Of a stretch of DNA of 64,000 nt, positions 17,045-26,579 are shown in pieces. Origin of the DNA: Martensiomyces pterosporus (taxonomy: Eukaryota; Kickxellomycota; Kickxellomycetes; Kickxellales; Kickxellaceae); assembly GCA_025201845.1 (NCBI GenBank), contig MU603947.1, positions 62,001 through 126,000 on the forward strand, written 5' to 3'. Position 1 is the stretch's first letter. Each line of letters starts with the position of its first letter. Made by a program: the position numbers and the translations under genes. The notes beneath the pieces were generated by a model. That model was given only the letters and a program-made list of their open reading frames with translations. It was not told the DNA's origin and ran no database searches.

Positions 17045-19138
17045 TTAGTTGAACTGGTAAATCTCCAGGTTCTTGATCCAGTTGAGGCTAGTAATGTCCA
17101 CAATATGCACGCTGCATCCAATCTCGCTCACACGAGGCAGTCGCCTTGACGCAAACCCCGCAGCCTTCCGGCTGCACACAATGTAGAACTCAGCGGGCCT
17201 ATTGTCGTTGTCAAAGTTGCGCTTGATCATGCGCGAGATCTCGGTGTCAATATGCCGCAGCTCGATCTTCAGCTTGAGGGGCTTGCACATCACGCACTTG
17301 ATGAACTTGACAGATCTCAGCTCGCGCTCATTGTAAAGCACAAAGTCAATGTCGTCAATAACCGGGTCGACGCAGTAGTAGGCGATGATCGGGGTAGTAT
17401 CGATGGTAGACACCGAGGCAGCCATCTTGTTGATAAAGTCGCCGGTGTCCGTGGCACGCAGCCGCTCGGTGCTCGTGTCCAGGTGCCTTAGCGGCACGCG
17501 TGCACGCGACCTGGGCACGTTCTCCTCGATGAACTCGCCCTTTTTGTCCAGGATCCAGCGCAACGCCGCTACCGCCAGTTGGTGGCGGGCTTCGTCGGTG
17601 TCGCCAATTATCAGGCCGATTTGCTGGAATGCCGACTTTTCGTCTCCCAGCTGCTCGGTAAACACGAGGTTGGCAATTCGCGGGCATGAGAAACGCAAAA
17701 CGCCGTCGCTCCCGGACGACGTGTCGATGTAGTTCCAGTCGATCACGGGGTCCTCGCAAGGAAACGAAAAGTACGACCGGAATATAGTCAGCTTGATGTC
17801 GCTGCCGGCCGGTGTTCTATGTGCCGAGTAGGGCCTTGGGTTGAGCGCAAAATCAACTTGGCCGCGGAAGTGCTGGTTCAGCCGATCGAACTCCTGCTCT
17901 GTGCGCGCTTTAGCCAGAGCACGGCACAGCCGGCGCAGCTCGTTTGGGTGGAACCAGGTGCTCTTGACAAACTCGTTGATCATCCGCTCATCGAGCTTGA
18001 GTAAGGGGCAGCGCTGGGCTATGTACACCAGCCCTTCTTCGCGCGTATACGAGGAGCTGATGTGGTGGTAGGTCGATGTGAACCGGCGCTTGATGTCCTC
18101 GGTGATGTTTTCGTCGAACGAGGAGAAGACAGCGAAGAAGGGCTGCTTGCGCTTGAGATTCATTATTGTGCGGTAGGCGGCGTGCTCGAAGAAGTTCTTG
18201 TTCGCAGTCATCTTGTCAATGTTATCGTAGAGGAACACGATCTTCAGCCCGCGTATCCGGCAGTAGTCGCTGATCTTGGTGATCAGCCTGCTGGCGTGGT
18301 CGCCCAGGTGCGTGGTCTTTGACCTAAACTCCTCGCGCCATGCATCGATGAGTGCAAGTATCTCCTCGTGGTCGATCAACGCACATGCGATGCCCTCGAA
18401 TACAAGCTCCAGGTATTCAAACGTGCCATCGCATTTGTCCCACTGCGCGCAGTCGCCGATAAACACGGTGCGGATGTTGGGGTAGGTGAGCCGAATGTAC
18501 AGCGCGAATATCAGCAGGGCATGGCTCTTGCCCGAGCCAAGGCATCCCTGGAGGAAGAACCCCTTGCGCATCCCTCTTGTGAACGCCTTTGGGCGCACTG
18601 TGGCGGTAGTGGGACCGGTGGGACCGGTGGGGCCAGCAGGGGCAGTGGTGCCAGCGCGGCTGGAGTCAGCGGTGGTCGGCGAGCCGTCTGCCTGCTGGTC
18701 GTACTGCGCCGGCGACTGACCCCTGCTCACATCCACGATTTCGGGCAGCCGTGAATACGAGCCTGTCTGCACACGGGCCAGCGAGTGGAACGTCGGCGCT
18801 GGAGCCATCACTACTGGCGGTGTAACGGGCGCCGATACGGGCGCTGTCTGCGGCGCATCGACGAAGTGCTGAATCCTGGCCAGCATGTCCTTCACGATAT
18901 CTGGTCTGATTAGTGCGCGCACTTGGGACAGCTTCAAATCCCTGCCGTTTATCGTGGTCTCAAGGACCTCGGGTCTCAGCCAGAGATTGTCGAGAAACAT
19001 GACGTTGGGGATGTGCAGGTAGTTCGGCGTATACCAGTCGATGGGTGGGATTGGGCGTGAGCGGAGGTCGTTGAGGAGAAACAGGAGGTCCTGCGCCTCC
19101 CTCCGTTTCTCCAAGTAATCATGCTCGTTCATCATCAT
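17045..19138 (-). CDS. Crinkler-like P-loop NTPase with C-terminal nuclease-like domain
   Basis: The 697-residue protein has a Walker A motif GCLGSGKS at 198-205, introduced by KGFFLQ, and a Walker B-like IVFLYDNID at 300-308. Helical ATPase lid sequence follows (RRLCRALAKARTEQEFDRLN, about 410-430). A C-terminal segment (about 590-697) reads PVIDDIDFVLYN ... RSVKFIKCVM and ends with HIVDITSLNWIKNLEI; this layout resembles the REase-type domain of crinkler (CRN/CR) proteins, though the nuclease residues are not clear. Residues 95-185 are a Pro/Thr/Gly linker with GPTGPTGPT. CR proteins combine STAND-like P-loop NTPases with nuclease tips and are expanded in oomycetes and early-diverging fungi. 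It ends 59 bases from LENG1. Another lineage-specific P-loop protein is the alternative. Confidence 0.5.
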   Translation of the reverse strand: MMMNEHDYLEKRREAQDLLFLLNDLRSRPIPPIDWYTPNYLHIPNVMFLDNLWLRPEVLETTINGRDLKLSQVRALIRPDIVKDMLARIQHFVDAPQTAPVSAPVTPPVVMAPAPTFHSLARVQTGSYSRLPEIVDVSRGQSPAQYDQQADGSPTTADSSRAGTTAPAGPTGPTGPTTATVRPKAFTRGMRKGFFLQGCLGSGKSHALLIFALYIRLTYPNIRTVFIGDCAQWDKCDGTFEYLELVFEGIACALIDHEEILALIDAWREEFRSKTTHLGDHASRLITKISDYCRIRGLKIVFLYDNIDKMTANKNFFEHAAYRTIMNLKRKQPFFAVFSSFDENITEDIKRRFTSTYHHISSSYTREEGLVYIAQRCPLLKLDERMINEFVKSTWFHPNELRRLCRALAKARTEQEFDRLNQHFRGQVDFALNPRPYSAHRTPAGSDIKLTIFRSYFSFPCEDPVIDWNYIDTSSGSDGVLRFSCPRIANLVFTEQLGDEKSAFQQIGLIIGDTDEARHQLAVAALRWILDKKGEFIEENVPRSRARVPLRHLDTSTERLRATDTGDFINKMAASVSTIDTTPIIAYYCVDPVIDDIDFVLYNERELRSVKFIKCVMCKPLKLKIELRHIDTEISRMIKRNFDNDNRPAEFYIVCSRKAAGFASRRLPRVSEIGCSVHIVDITSLNWIKNLEIYQFN

Positions 19139-19423
19139 CCTGTGCAGCAGCTGAGCGAAAAATTAAGATGGAAGAAAGTGTAGAAAGATGCTGCTAGCAA
19201 AAACAAAAAAACAAGTAATGAGAGCGGGAGTGGAGCAAAGAAAGGCTGCTTGGGCATGCCGTGGTGGGTAGTGCGCTCAGAGGGGGTGGTCAATCTTGCA
19301 GCTACACACATCCACGCTCCATTTTCCTCTTGCATCAAAGAAATCAAGAGACCCCAGACACAAAAAAGAATAGTGCGCTCGCCAACAAAATAACAGAAGC
19401 AACCAGCAAGTCTATCAAGCCGG

Positions 19424-21766
19424 CTAGTTCTCGTGCTGTGCGGCAGCATCCGCGTCCCCAGCACCGTTGCCCGTCGACACCCTAGCATAGTCGTTCTCCT
19501 TCTGCATGGCAAAGCGCCAGTCGAGCACATACAAGGCCGCCGTCGCAGCCGCCGTAATCCACGCACGACCGAACCCACACACCAGGGAGATCGGTCCATA
19601 CGTGTACACTGTCATCAACGTAGGAATGCCCAAGTAAATGGCAATGAACGCCAGTACAAGCAGGCGCACAGCAATGCTGCGGTACCACGGACGGCTTCCC
19701 GCAGTCTTGGGCGAGTAGAAGCAGCTCGCCGGCGTAACAGCAACCGGCAAGTAGACAAGGAGCACAGCCAGTGAGATGATGCTGGTCAGCGCATACGTCC
19801 ACGAGTCCAAAAGGGGAGCCCACTCGCCGGCGATGTAAATACCGTACATGTACACCGACCCAGCACCGCTGGAGCCCGCCGAGGGGATCAGCTGACCGGT
19901 GAACAAGGGCGCAACAGCAAGCCCCATTGCAAATGCGTAGGAGGGCCAGAAAAGCCACGCTATGCCCGCAAAGTGCACCTGCGCCGTAAACTGCGTCGAC
20001 ACGAGAAACTTTGTCCGAGCACCAACAGTTGCCAGCAGCAACTTGGCCAGCGTGAGCGGACTGGCAATATCGCCCCTCGTGAGCGCCGCCCAAATGTGCG
20101 CTATGCGAGCCTCGTCTTTATGGTGCTCCAGCGATCTCTGCGACATCCACGTCGACGGATCCTTCAGCGCCGTGTAGTAGAGGCGCGGCAGGATGACAAG
20201 GAGCACACACATCAGAAGGTAGGTGACGATGCCTGAGACACGGAAGATGTCTGGGAAGTTTTGGCGCATGATCCACCCGCCCCTTGCATCGTTCTCCAGC
20301 GACACAAGGTCGGTGGTAAAGTGGAACGGAATGCGGACCGTCGACCACTTTCCATCCTCATCAACTGCAGTGACCTCGATCTCGTGCAGCTTGCCATCGT
20401 CATATACCTTGGCGTCCCAGGGCGACACCCACAGCGGGATCTTGACTCTGTCGTCCTTCCCACTGTACCCACCGACGCTTGATTCCCTGCCCTTGTACGT
20501 GGCAGGCCGCTCATGCAGGTTGCCATCGATCTTGATGGTGACATTGACCACTGGCTTGTCAGCCCAGATCAGTGCCCTGATGAACTTGCTTGTCCGCATC
20601 CGCTCCAGTGGCTCGTGCCTCGGGAGCAAGTAGCGGGCATCCTTGGGGTTCGTAACAAGGATAATGGGTGGATGCGCAATGGGCCTCTGCACTGTGGCAC
20701 CGAGCAGCGAGGGGTTGGACAGAGGTATTTCTGGCAGCGGCAGGGTGACATCGACGAAGGAAACAAGATCGTGGTCGATGGCATAAACACGATAGAGCGC
20801 GTGGTCTTTCATGTCGCCAATCTCCAGCTCCCAATACCCATCGTGCGCCTTGTATGCCTGCAGCTGCGCGCCAATTCCGCCCACGAGCTGGTGCAGGTGT
20901 CCACACAGGAAGACGCTCACATTGCTGACGAGCTGGCCAAATGGCTTGTTGTACTTGCCGTACAGCATGGTGCTGACCGGATAGTGATTAAGCAAAAACG
21001 TGTGGTTGGACCCAATGGCCAGCTCCATGCGCCTCTCCAGCTGCTCCATATCGTAGGCATCCAAGTACCCGAAGAAATTCAGCGGCCTTGCAAACCCGTG
21101 CTTCGGGCACCCGTCGCTGGCAACAAACGAGTAGGTGCCAAACGGCTCCTTGATCTGCAACAGGTATCCATCGGTGCCCATGGCCGAGTAGTTCCTGAAG
21201 TAGTTCTCCTGGGAATCGAAGCGAAACACATTGAAGCAGTCGTGGTTCCCTCTCTGGTCCCTGTAAAATGTCCCGTTGAACCTGTGCTTAAGCCCAAACT
21301 CGTCGAGCGCTCTCTGGTACGCCTCCCACTCCTCAATCTGCTGCAGGGAGGTGAGTCGCTGCTGGTCTTTGCCGTCCGTCAGATCACCCGTAATAGTAAC
21401 CAGGCGCGGAGACACCAGCGGCACGGCGGTGCGCAGAAAGTGCAGGAAGTGGACGTAGCCCCCCTTGCTTGTGTACTTGCTGATGTGCAGATCTGACGCA
21501 TGGACAAATGTGAATATCTCGTCGCTACTGTCGTCGAGTGTCTGGTCGGCACCTGGGGCGCCCTTGTTTAGAGCCCCACGGGGCGCCGCTACCTCTGTCT
21601 GAGACCCAGCCGTGCTTGCACCAGTGCTGCCCGCGTTGTGGCTGTCCCGCAAGGACTTGTCTGCCAGGGGGCGGTTGGCTGACCGGTAGAGGTGGAGTCC
21701 GTAGAGCCAGCATGCCAGCGTTACGAGGAGCAGGCCGGCCGAGTTTAATAGCTTGCTCCTTAGCAT
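19424..21766 (-). CDS. TMEM62-like membrane metallophosphoesterase
   Basis: The 780-residue protein starts with an N-terminal signal anchor (about 8-27) and carries a calcineurin-like phosphoesterase domain (about 85-330). The metal-binding motifs are in order: ASDLHISKY (D92, H94), GDLTD at 127-131, GNHD at 173-176 and a GHLH later. A beta-rich extension follows, then about seven hydrophobic segments from about 510 to 755. The order, and motifs such as KGNHD-type then RPLNFFGYLD, fit animal TMEM62, an uncharacterised membrane phosphoesterase. The catalytic side should face the lumen. No intron is apparent. The start at 21766 (MLRSKLLNSAGLLLV) opens directly into the anchor. Confidence 0.85.
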   Translation of the reverse strand: MLRSKLLNSAGLLLVTLACWLYGLHLYRSANRPLADKSLRDSHNAGSTGASTAGSQTEVAAPRGALNKGAPGADQTLDDSSDEIFTFVHASDLHISKYTSKGGYVHFLHFLRTAVPLVSPRLVTITGDLTDGKDQQRLTSLQQIEEWEAYQRALDEFGLKHRFNGTFYRDQRGNHDCFNVFRFDSQENYFRNYSAMGTDGYLLQIKEPFGTYSFVASDGCPKHGFARPLNFFGYLDAYDMEQLERRMELAIGSNHTFLLNHYPVSTMLYGKYNKPFGQLVSNVSVFLCGHLHQLVGGIGAQLQAYKAHDGYWELEIGDMKDHALYRVYAIDHDLVSFVDVTLPLPEIPLSNPSLLGATVQRPIAHPPIILVTNPKDARYLLPRHEPLERMRTSKFIRALIWADKPVVNVTIKIDGNLHERPATYKGRESSVGGYSGKDDRVKIPLWVSPWDAKVYDDGKLHEIEVTAVDEDGKWSTVRIPFHFTTDLVSLENDARGGWIMRQNFPDIFRVSGIVTYLLMCVLLVILPRLYYTALKDPSTWMSQRSLEHHKDEARIAHIWAALTRGDIASPLTLAKLLLATVGARTKFLVSTQFTAQVHFAGIAWLFWPSYAFAMGLAVAPLFTGQLIPSAGSSGAGSVYMYGIYIAGEWAPLLDSWTYALTSIISLAVLLVYLPVAVTPASCFYSPKTAGSRPWYRSIAVRLLVLAFIAIYLGIPTLMTVYTYGPISLVCGFGRAWITAAATAALYVLDWRFAMQKENDYARVSTGNGAGDADAAAQHEN

Positions 21767-22313
21767 TTGATGTTACAGAAATGAACGAATGAAGAGCTGG
21801 GAATTGCGCCAAGGAGGGTGGAGAACAACCAAAAGAGAAGGGAGGAGGAAGCGCGGGGGTGCGGGGGGGGGGGGGCGGAAAATAGGCCTAGCTGTGGATT
21901 AAGCAGCCTTGAGTGCGGCTGCCAAGAAGCGTGAAAAGGCCGTGGCAATTCCTGTTTCACGGACCCTTGCGGCGTGACTTATTCTTTGGACTGCTGAGCA
22001 GCGTCAGCAGGCACCAAAAACAAGAGCCGCTGGATCCGGATCCGAAATGCCATGGCTCGGTGGCCACGAAGCAGGCAGGAGAGCAGGGAGAGAATATATA
22101 GTGTACGAGCACCATGTGAACGAGAGCAACAAAATAAGGAAATATATAGTAGCGGAGAAAGGAAATAGGAGTCAGGGGTGGGTGGGTGGAGTGAGTGCGG
22201 GTGGTAGAGAAGACGAAAAAGTGCGGATGGCAACAAGGCTGGGAAAGAAAGAAAGAAAGAAGCAACATTCGGGGTATTAAAAAAAAATAAAAACTCTGGT
22301 TTCGTTAGTGGGC
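21767..22313. other. Intergenic region between TMEM62 and Tea1-like gene
   Basis: This 547-base region serves as TMEM62 upstream sequence and Tea1-like downstream sequence. It holds a run of 13 G (21863-21875), a GAAA microsatellite (about 22243-22260) and an A-rich tract (22279-22292) just past the Tea1-like stop. No gene is supported. Confidence 0.4.
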
Positions 22314-25300
22314 TCACAGAACAAGCGCAGGCTCCGACTGCTGCTGCTGCTGCTGAGCCCTGGTGTTATCCGAGCTCGGGCGGCTGGTGATTGACGACGA
22401 CCTCTGGAGCTGCTGTATGGCGGCGAGCATGCTGGACACCGAGATCTCGTCATCGCTCATTGCCAGCGCTGGGTTGGTCGGTACGCCCGCGACCGACTTT
22501 TCGACAGCGCCCTTGACCATGCCATCGTCTGGCGACGGGCTGTGCCTCGCCTCGCCGCGTGCCAGGTGCTGCTTGTCTGCGTACTCCTGCAGGAGCTCTG
22601 TAAACGCCGACAGCCTCGCCTGCATATCGTCCAGCTCACGCTCGCGCGACGCCAGCTTGTTCTCCATGTCCCTCCGGCGCTCATCCGTGTCACGCAAGAC
22701 ATTCCTCAGGGACATGAGCTCGTCGCGCGCCTCGGACCACTGCCGATGTGCGGCCAGATAGGCGGCCTGGAACTCCTTAATGCGGTGCTCAGCAGTGGCC
22801 GACGATGCATCGGAGGCAAAGCTGCTGCGCGGCTGGACGCCCTGGGGTCCACTGACGCTGTCCTTGCGGTCCAGGTCGCGGACGCGGGACTGGGCGTCGG
22901 AGAGCTTGCGCTCGAGCTCGGCAATCTGCTGCTCCTTCGACTCGATGTTTTCCAGTGCACCGCGCAGGCTGCCAAACGCGCTGATTTCCTCTTTGGCGTC
23001 CGTCCAGAGCTGCTCGAACTTGCTTGCGCGCTCCTCATATCTCTGGGTGTCGGCTTTCTGCTTCTCCAGGTCGGCGGTCAGCTCGCTTACCTGTGCGGTC
23101 AGCCCGTCGATACGCAGCAGCGATTCCTCAAACATCCCCTGGATGCGCTCTGCCCGCTCGGTGGCGACCTTGGACGTGCGCAGGGCGCTCTCCACTCTTT
23201 CGGAGCGTGTGCGCTCCGACGCACTGAGCGCATCGATTTCGCTTTCCTTCTCCACCAGCTTGACCTCTGCGTCGGCCAGCCGCTGCTCGAGCTCGGCAAT
23301 CGCCGCCGCGTCGGCTGTTGCCTGCTGCCGCGAGGGCACATCGGATAATTCTCTCTCGGCCTCGTCATTCTGTGCCTGGCTGTAAAGCTGCTCGAGCTCC
23401 TTGAGCTGCTTGCGCGTGATTTCGGCGTCGGCCTTGAATTCCGCCAGCGCGTCGTGCGATTGCTTCAGCGAGAGATTGGCCCCAGCCAGCTGGTTCCTCA
23501 GCGCATCGTTATCGTTCAACGTGTTGGCGTACAGCCGCTCGAGCTCGTGGATCCGGTGCGAATTCAGCTTGTTCATCAGCGCTGGGTTGGCAGTCGTCAG
23601 CGCGCTGGCCTTGGCCTTCAAGTAAATGGCCTCCTGCAGGGCAGCCTTTCTCCCGCGCTCTGCCTCCGTCACCCGCTCGATGGCCACCTGCGACACAGTC
23701 GCCAGCTGCTGCTTGGCATCAGCCAGCTCGCGCCGCATGGTGAGGAGCACGTTGAGCACGCGCGTGGCATCTTGCGAGAGGAGGTTCTCCAGTCCGTGGA
23801 GGCTCTGCATCGACACGGAGGCATCCACCGACCTGCCACCGCTTTCGTCCATGTCCAGCTGCCGCTGGTGGGAGTACTTCGACTCGAGAGCACTCCATGC
23901 GCGACCGAGGGCGTCTTTGGCTTCTGAGGAAATTGACAGCTGGCCGCTATTGCGCAGCGCGTTGCCTTCCTGCACCAGGGCTGCCAAATCGGGCTCTGGC
24001 AGCTCCGACAGGCGTGTGAACTGCTTGTGGTCGCTGCTGATGGAGTCTGGCGGCGCGCTGTGCGGCACCGAGGAGAGGGGCGAGGGGCCGTGGCCGTCGG
24101 ACCCTACAAACACATTGTTGAGGGGGCTGTGGAAGAAGGGCGGCACGGTGGCGGATTCGGGGACCACCTGGGCATCCGCCTGCGCTGGGCTGTCGGCGCC
24201 CGGGACGATGGGCGAGTCGGTGGCGCCCGATGAGGGGTCGCGCGACGAGAGGCCGCCCACCGTGACCTGGCCGTGGATGGCCACAGAGTTGCGGTTGCGC
24301 AGCTGAATTGTCAGCCGCTTGTCGTCGCGCAGGGTGGCCAGCGAGGAGTTCTCAATGGGCGGAGACACGGTGCCGCTCACACTCGGCGCACCTGGAACAT
24401 GCGGCAGCTGCCCAGTGCCCGTGACGGGGCCAGAAGGCGGGCTGCCCATGGTGCTGCCCATGGTGCTGCCCAGGCCGTTGCTCACCAGGCCCTGGCTGAG
24501 CATGATTGACCTGCGCTGGTGCGCACGGCCCTTGACACTGCCTCCGTTGTGCGTGCTCCACGCGTTGCTGCTGCTGCCCGCGGCCCGCGGCCCATCGGAG
24601 TCCTCGGCGGAGGGAGCTGAGCCACCGTCGAGGCTTTCCGCTGAGGCCGTGTGCTTGCCCGGAACGCCATTCGCAGCAATGCTCCGCATGTTGCTCAGCT
24701 GCTCAGTGCTTTCTTGAGTGCCGTTGGCTTGTGGCTTGGCGTCCTGAGCATTGGGGGTGGCTAACGCGTCGCTGGGCCCTGTTCCACCGGGCAACGCCTC
24801 GCGCTGGTCCTTGATGGCCAGCTCGGTGGTTGCGCTGCCTACCATGGAGGTCGCGCGAACAGCAGGCGAAGAGGCTGTGGGGATCTGTGTGGCACTGGGC
24901 GACTGCTGGCGAGCAGCCGGGGGCATCAGTGAGCGATGGCGCCTGCTCTTGTCTGCTGCCGCTGCTGCCGCTGCTGCCATTTGCTGCTCATCTGTCAGGC
25001 CGCTGCTGCTTCCATTGGCTGCTGCCTGTTGCTCCTTCTGCTCCTGCGGCTGTGTGGAGTTGGCGGCTGCTGAGCCACTTGACGAGTTGTTAATGCCAGG
25101 GCGCGCATTGTCCGGCTGAATCTTGATCTTCGAGGTGTCCAGCGAGTAGACAGATGGCTCGACGGCGTCTCTGGGCATGTTGCCGCTATATAGGAGCAAG
25201 CGCGACTTGACGACGGAAAACACCGGGTCGATCTGGTGCGGCCAGGCAGAGGAGTTGACCTGGAACGTGTACCACCGCTGCAGAGAGATCTTGTACGCAA

Positions 25301-26579
25301 AAAAGTCGTTCAGCGGCTCGCCCCTCAGCGTGCGTCCGCCCATGATGAAGATGCAGTCATCAACCACGGCCGACGCGTGCCCGTAGCGGGCCGGAGGCGT
25401 GGCCCCGTGCGGCGTGACCTTGGACCACTTCTGGTCCTCCAGGTTGTATGCCCACAGGTCATTGAAGCACTCGTCGCGGTTCATGCCGCCAAACAAATAG
25501 ATGCTGTTCAGATACACGCTGCACGAGTGGCCTGCGCGGCCGGGCGGCACGTTTGTGCCGTAGTCGATATACGACCACCGCGCGCCCTGCGTGGCTGCCA
25601 CGCGGACGTCGAATGATACGAGGTCCTGCAGGTAGTACCCGTCGACGGTGCCGCCAAAGACGTACAGCTTGGATCCCACAGACACGGTTGTGTGGCCCTT
25701 GCGGCCGACGAGGGGGTTGCCCTGGATGGGCACCTTGTACCACGTGTAGTTGGCCATGTTGTATGCGTACAGGTTGTCGTCGCACCGGCCGTCCATGAGC
25801 TCGCCGCCAAAGACGAACATTGTGCGGCCGATAAACGACGCCGAGTGGCCCTCGCGAGGAGCCGGGACACTGCCCAGCACGCTGGTGGGGGCGACGGTCC
25901 AAGTGGTCGAGTCCATGATGGAGAGGTCGTTGTGCAGGCGGTCGTCGGACTTGCCGCCGAACCAGTACAGGTCGTGGCCATTCAGTGCAGCGGAGAACCC
26001 GCGCCGTGGGAACAGCGAGGGCCCGTGCAGCGGCCGCATAGTCCAGAACGAGCTCGGCTGGCGACCCGCGGCATCTGCCGACGAGCCCCCCAAGGGCTTT
26101 GGCGGGGCACCATTGGCGGCGCGTGGGTGCTTGTCGACTCCGTTGGAGTCTGTGCCGTTTGCCTGTGTGTCGGGTCTACGGTGCTGCTGCCTGGCATCGG
26201 GGGCCGACCATGACTGCAGAGGGTTGGTGCTATTCTGTCGCTGCAGGTGCGAGCCATCCGCATTGCCAGCGCTCTGGCTGTTTGGAGGCCGCTGCTGGCG
26301 CGCGGGGCCATTGGGGTTATACCGGTCAATCCCCGTAGCCGACATGGTATTACGCGGGACGTCAGGCAGGGAGCTCTGGGGCATTGGCGGCGTATCGGGG
26401 TCCTGCTGCACGGGTGGCGGGGTTTGTCGCGGCGGAGGAGGACTGGCCGAGTCGCTGTCGGCGCGCCTGAGGTGGTTGAGCCCGCCCCGTGTGTGGCCAA
26501 AGTTCTCGGGCACGCCAGAGGGAGGTCGGGCCTGGGCGCGCGACGAGCTCTTGCTTTTCCTGCTGAATATGCTGGGCAT
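22314..26579 (-). CDS. Tea1/Kel1-like kelch-repeat coiled-coil polarity protein
   Basis: The 1421-residue protein has a Ser/Pro-rich head, six or so kelch repeats (about 180-480; motifs such as HSASFIGRTMFVFGGE, HTTVSVGSKLYVFGGT, HSCSVYLNSIYLFGG), a long disordered Ser/Gln/Ala-rich middle, and extended coiled coils from about 940 to 1370. This is the architecture of fission yeast Tea1 and budding yeast Kel1. Tea1 rides microtubule plus ends to cell tips and marks sites of polarised growth. The N-terminus MPSIFSRKSKSS fits a fungal kelch-polarity protein start. The C-terminus has polyglutamine. No intron is needed. It is divergent from ATP4 across 1.7 kb. Confidence 0.9.
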   Translation of the reverse strand: MPSIFSRKSKSSSRAQARPPSGVPENFGHTRGGLNHLRRADSDSASPPPPRQTPPPVQQDPDTPPMPQSSLPDVPRNTMSATGIDRYNPNGPARQQRPPNSQSAGNADGSHLQRQNSTNPLQSWSAPDARQQHRRPDTQANGTDSNGVDKHPRAANGAPPKPLGGSSADAAGRQPSSFWTMRPLHGPSLFPRRGFSAALNGHDLYWFGGKSDDRLHNDLSIMDSTTWTVAPTSVLGSVPAPREGHSASFIGRTMFVFGGELMDGRCDDNLYAYNMANYTWYKVPIQGNPLVGRKGHTTVSVGSKLYVFGGTVDGYYLQDLVSFDVRVAATQGARWSYIDYGTNVPPGRAGHSCSVYLNSIYLFGGMNRDECFNDLWAYNLEDQKWSKVTPHGATPPARYGHASAVVDDCIFIMGGRTLRGEPLNDFFAYKISLQRWYTFQVNSSAWPHQIDPVFSVVKSRLLLYSGNMPRDAVEPSVYSLDTSKIKIQPDNARPGINNSSSGSAAANSTQPQEQKEQQAAANGSSSGLTDEQQMAAAAAAAADKSRRHRSLMPPAARQQSPSATQIPTASSPAVRATSMVGSATTELAIKDQREALPGGTGPSDALATPNAQDAKPQANGTQESTEQLSNMRSIAANGVPGKHTASAESLDGGSAPSAEDSDGPRAAGSSSNAWSTHNGGSVKGRAHQRRSIMLSQGLVSNGLGSTMGSTMGSPPSGPVTGTGQLPHVPGAPSVSGTVSPPIENSSLATLRDDKRLTIQLRNRNSVAIHGQVTVGGLSSRDPSSGATDSPIVPGADSPAQADAQVVPESATVPPFFHSPLNNVFVGSDGHGPSPLSSVPHSAPPDSISSDHKQFTRLSELPEPDLAALVQEGNALRNSGQLSISSEAKDALGRAWSALESKYSHQRQLDMDESGGRSVDASVSMQSLHGLENLLSQDATRVLNVLLTMRRELADAKQQLATVSQVAIERVTEAERGRKAALQEAIYLKAKASALTTANPALMNKLNSHRIHELERLYANTLNDNDALRNQLAGANLSLKQSHDALAEFKADAEITRKQLKELEQLYSQAQNDEAERELSDVPSRQQATADAAAIAELEQRLADAEVKLVEKESEIDALSASERTRSERVESALRTSKVATERAERIQGMFEESLLRIDGLTAQVSELTADLEKQKADTQRYEERASKFEQLWTDAKEEISAFGSLRGALENIESKEQQIAELERKLSDAQSRVRDLDRKDSVSGPQGVQPRSSFASDASSATAEHRIKEFQAAYLAAHRQWSEARDELMSLRNVLRDTDERRRDMENKLASRERELDDMQARLSAFTELLQEYADKQHLARGEARHSPSPDDGMVKGAVEKSVAGVPTNPALAMSDDEISVSSMLAAIQQLQRSSSITSRPSSDNTRAQQQQQQSEPALVL

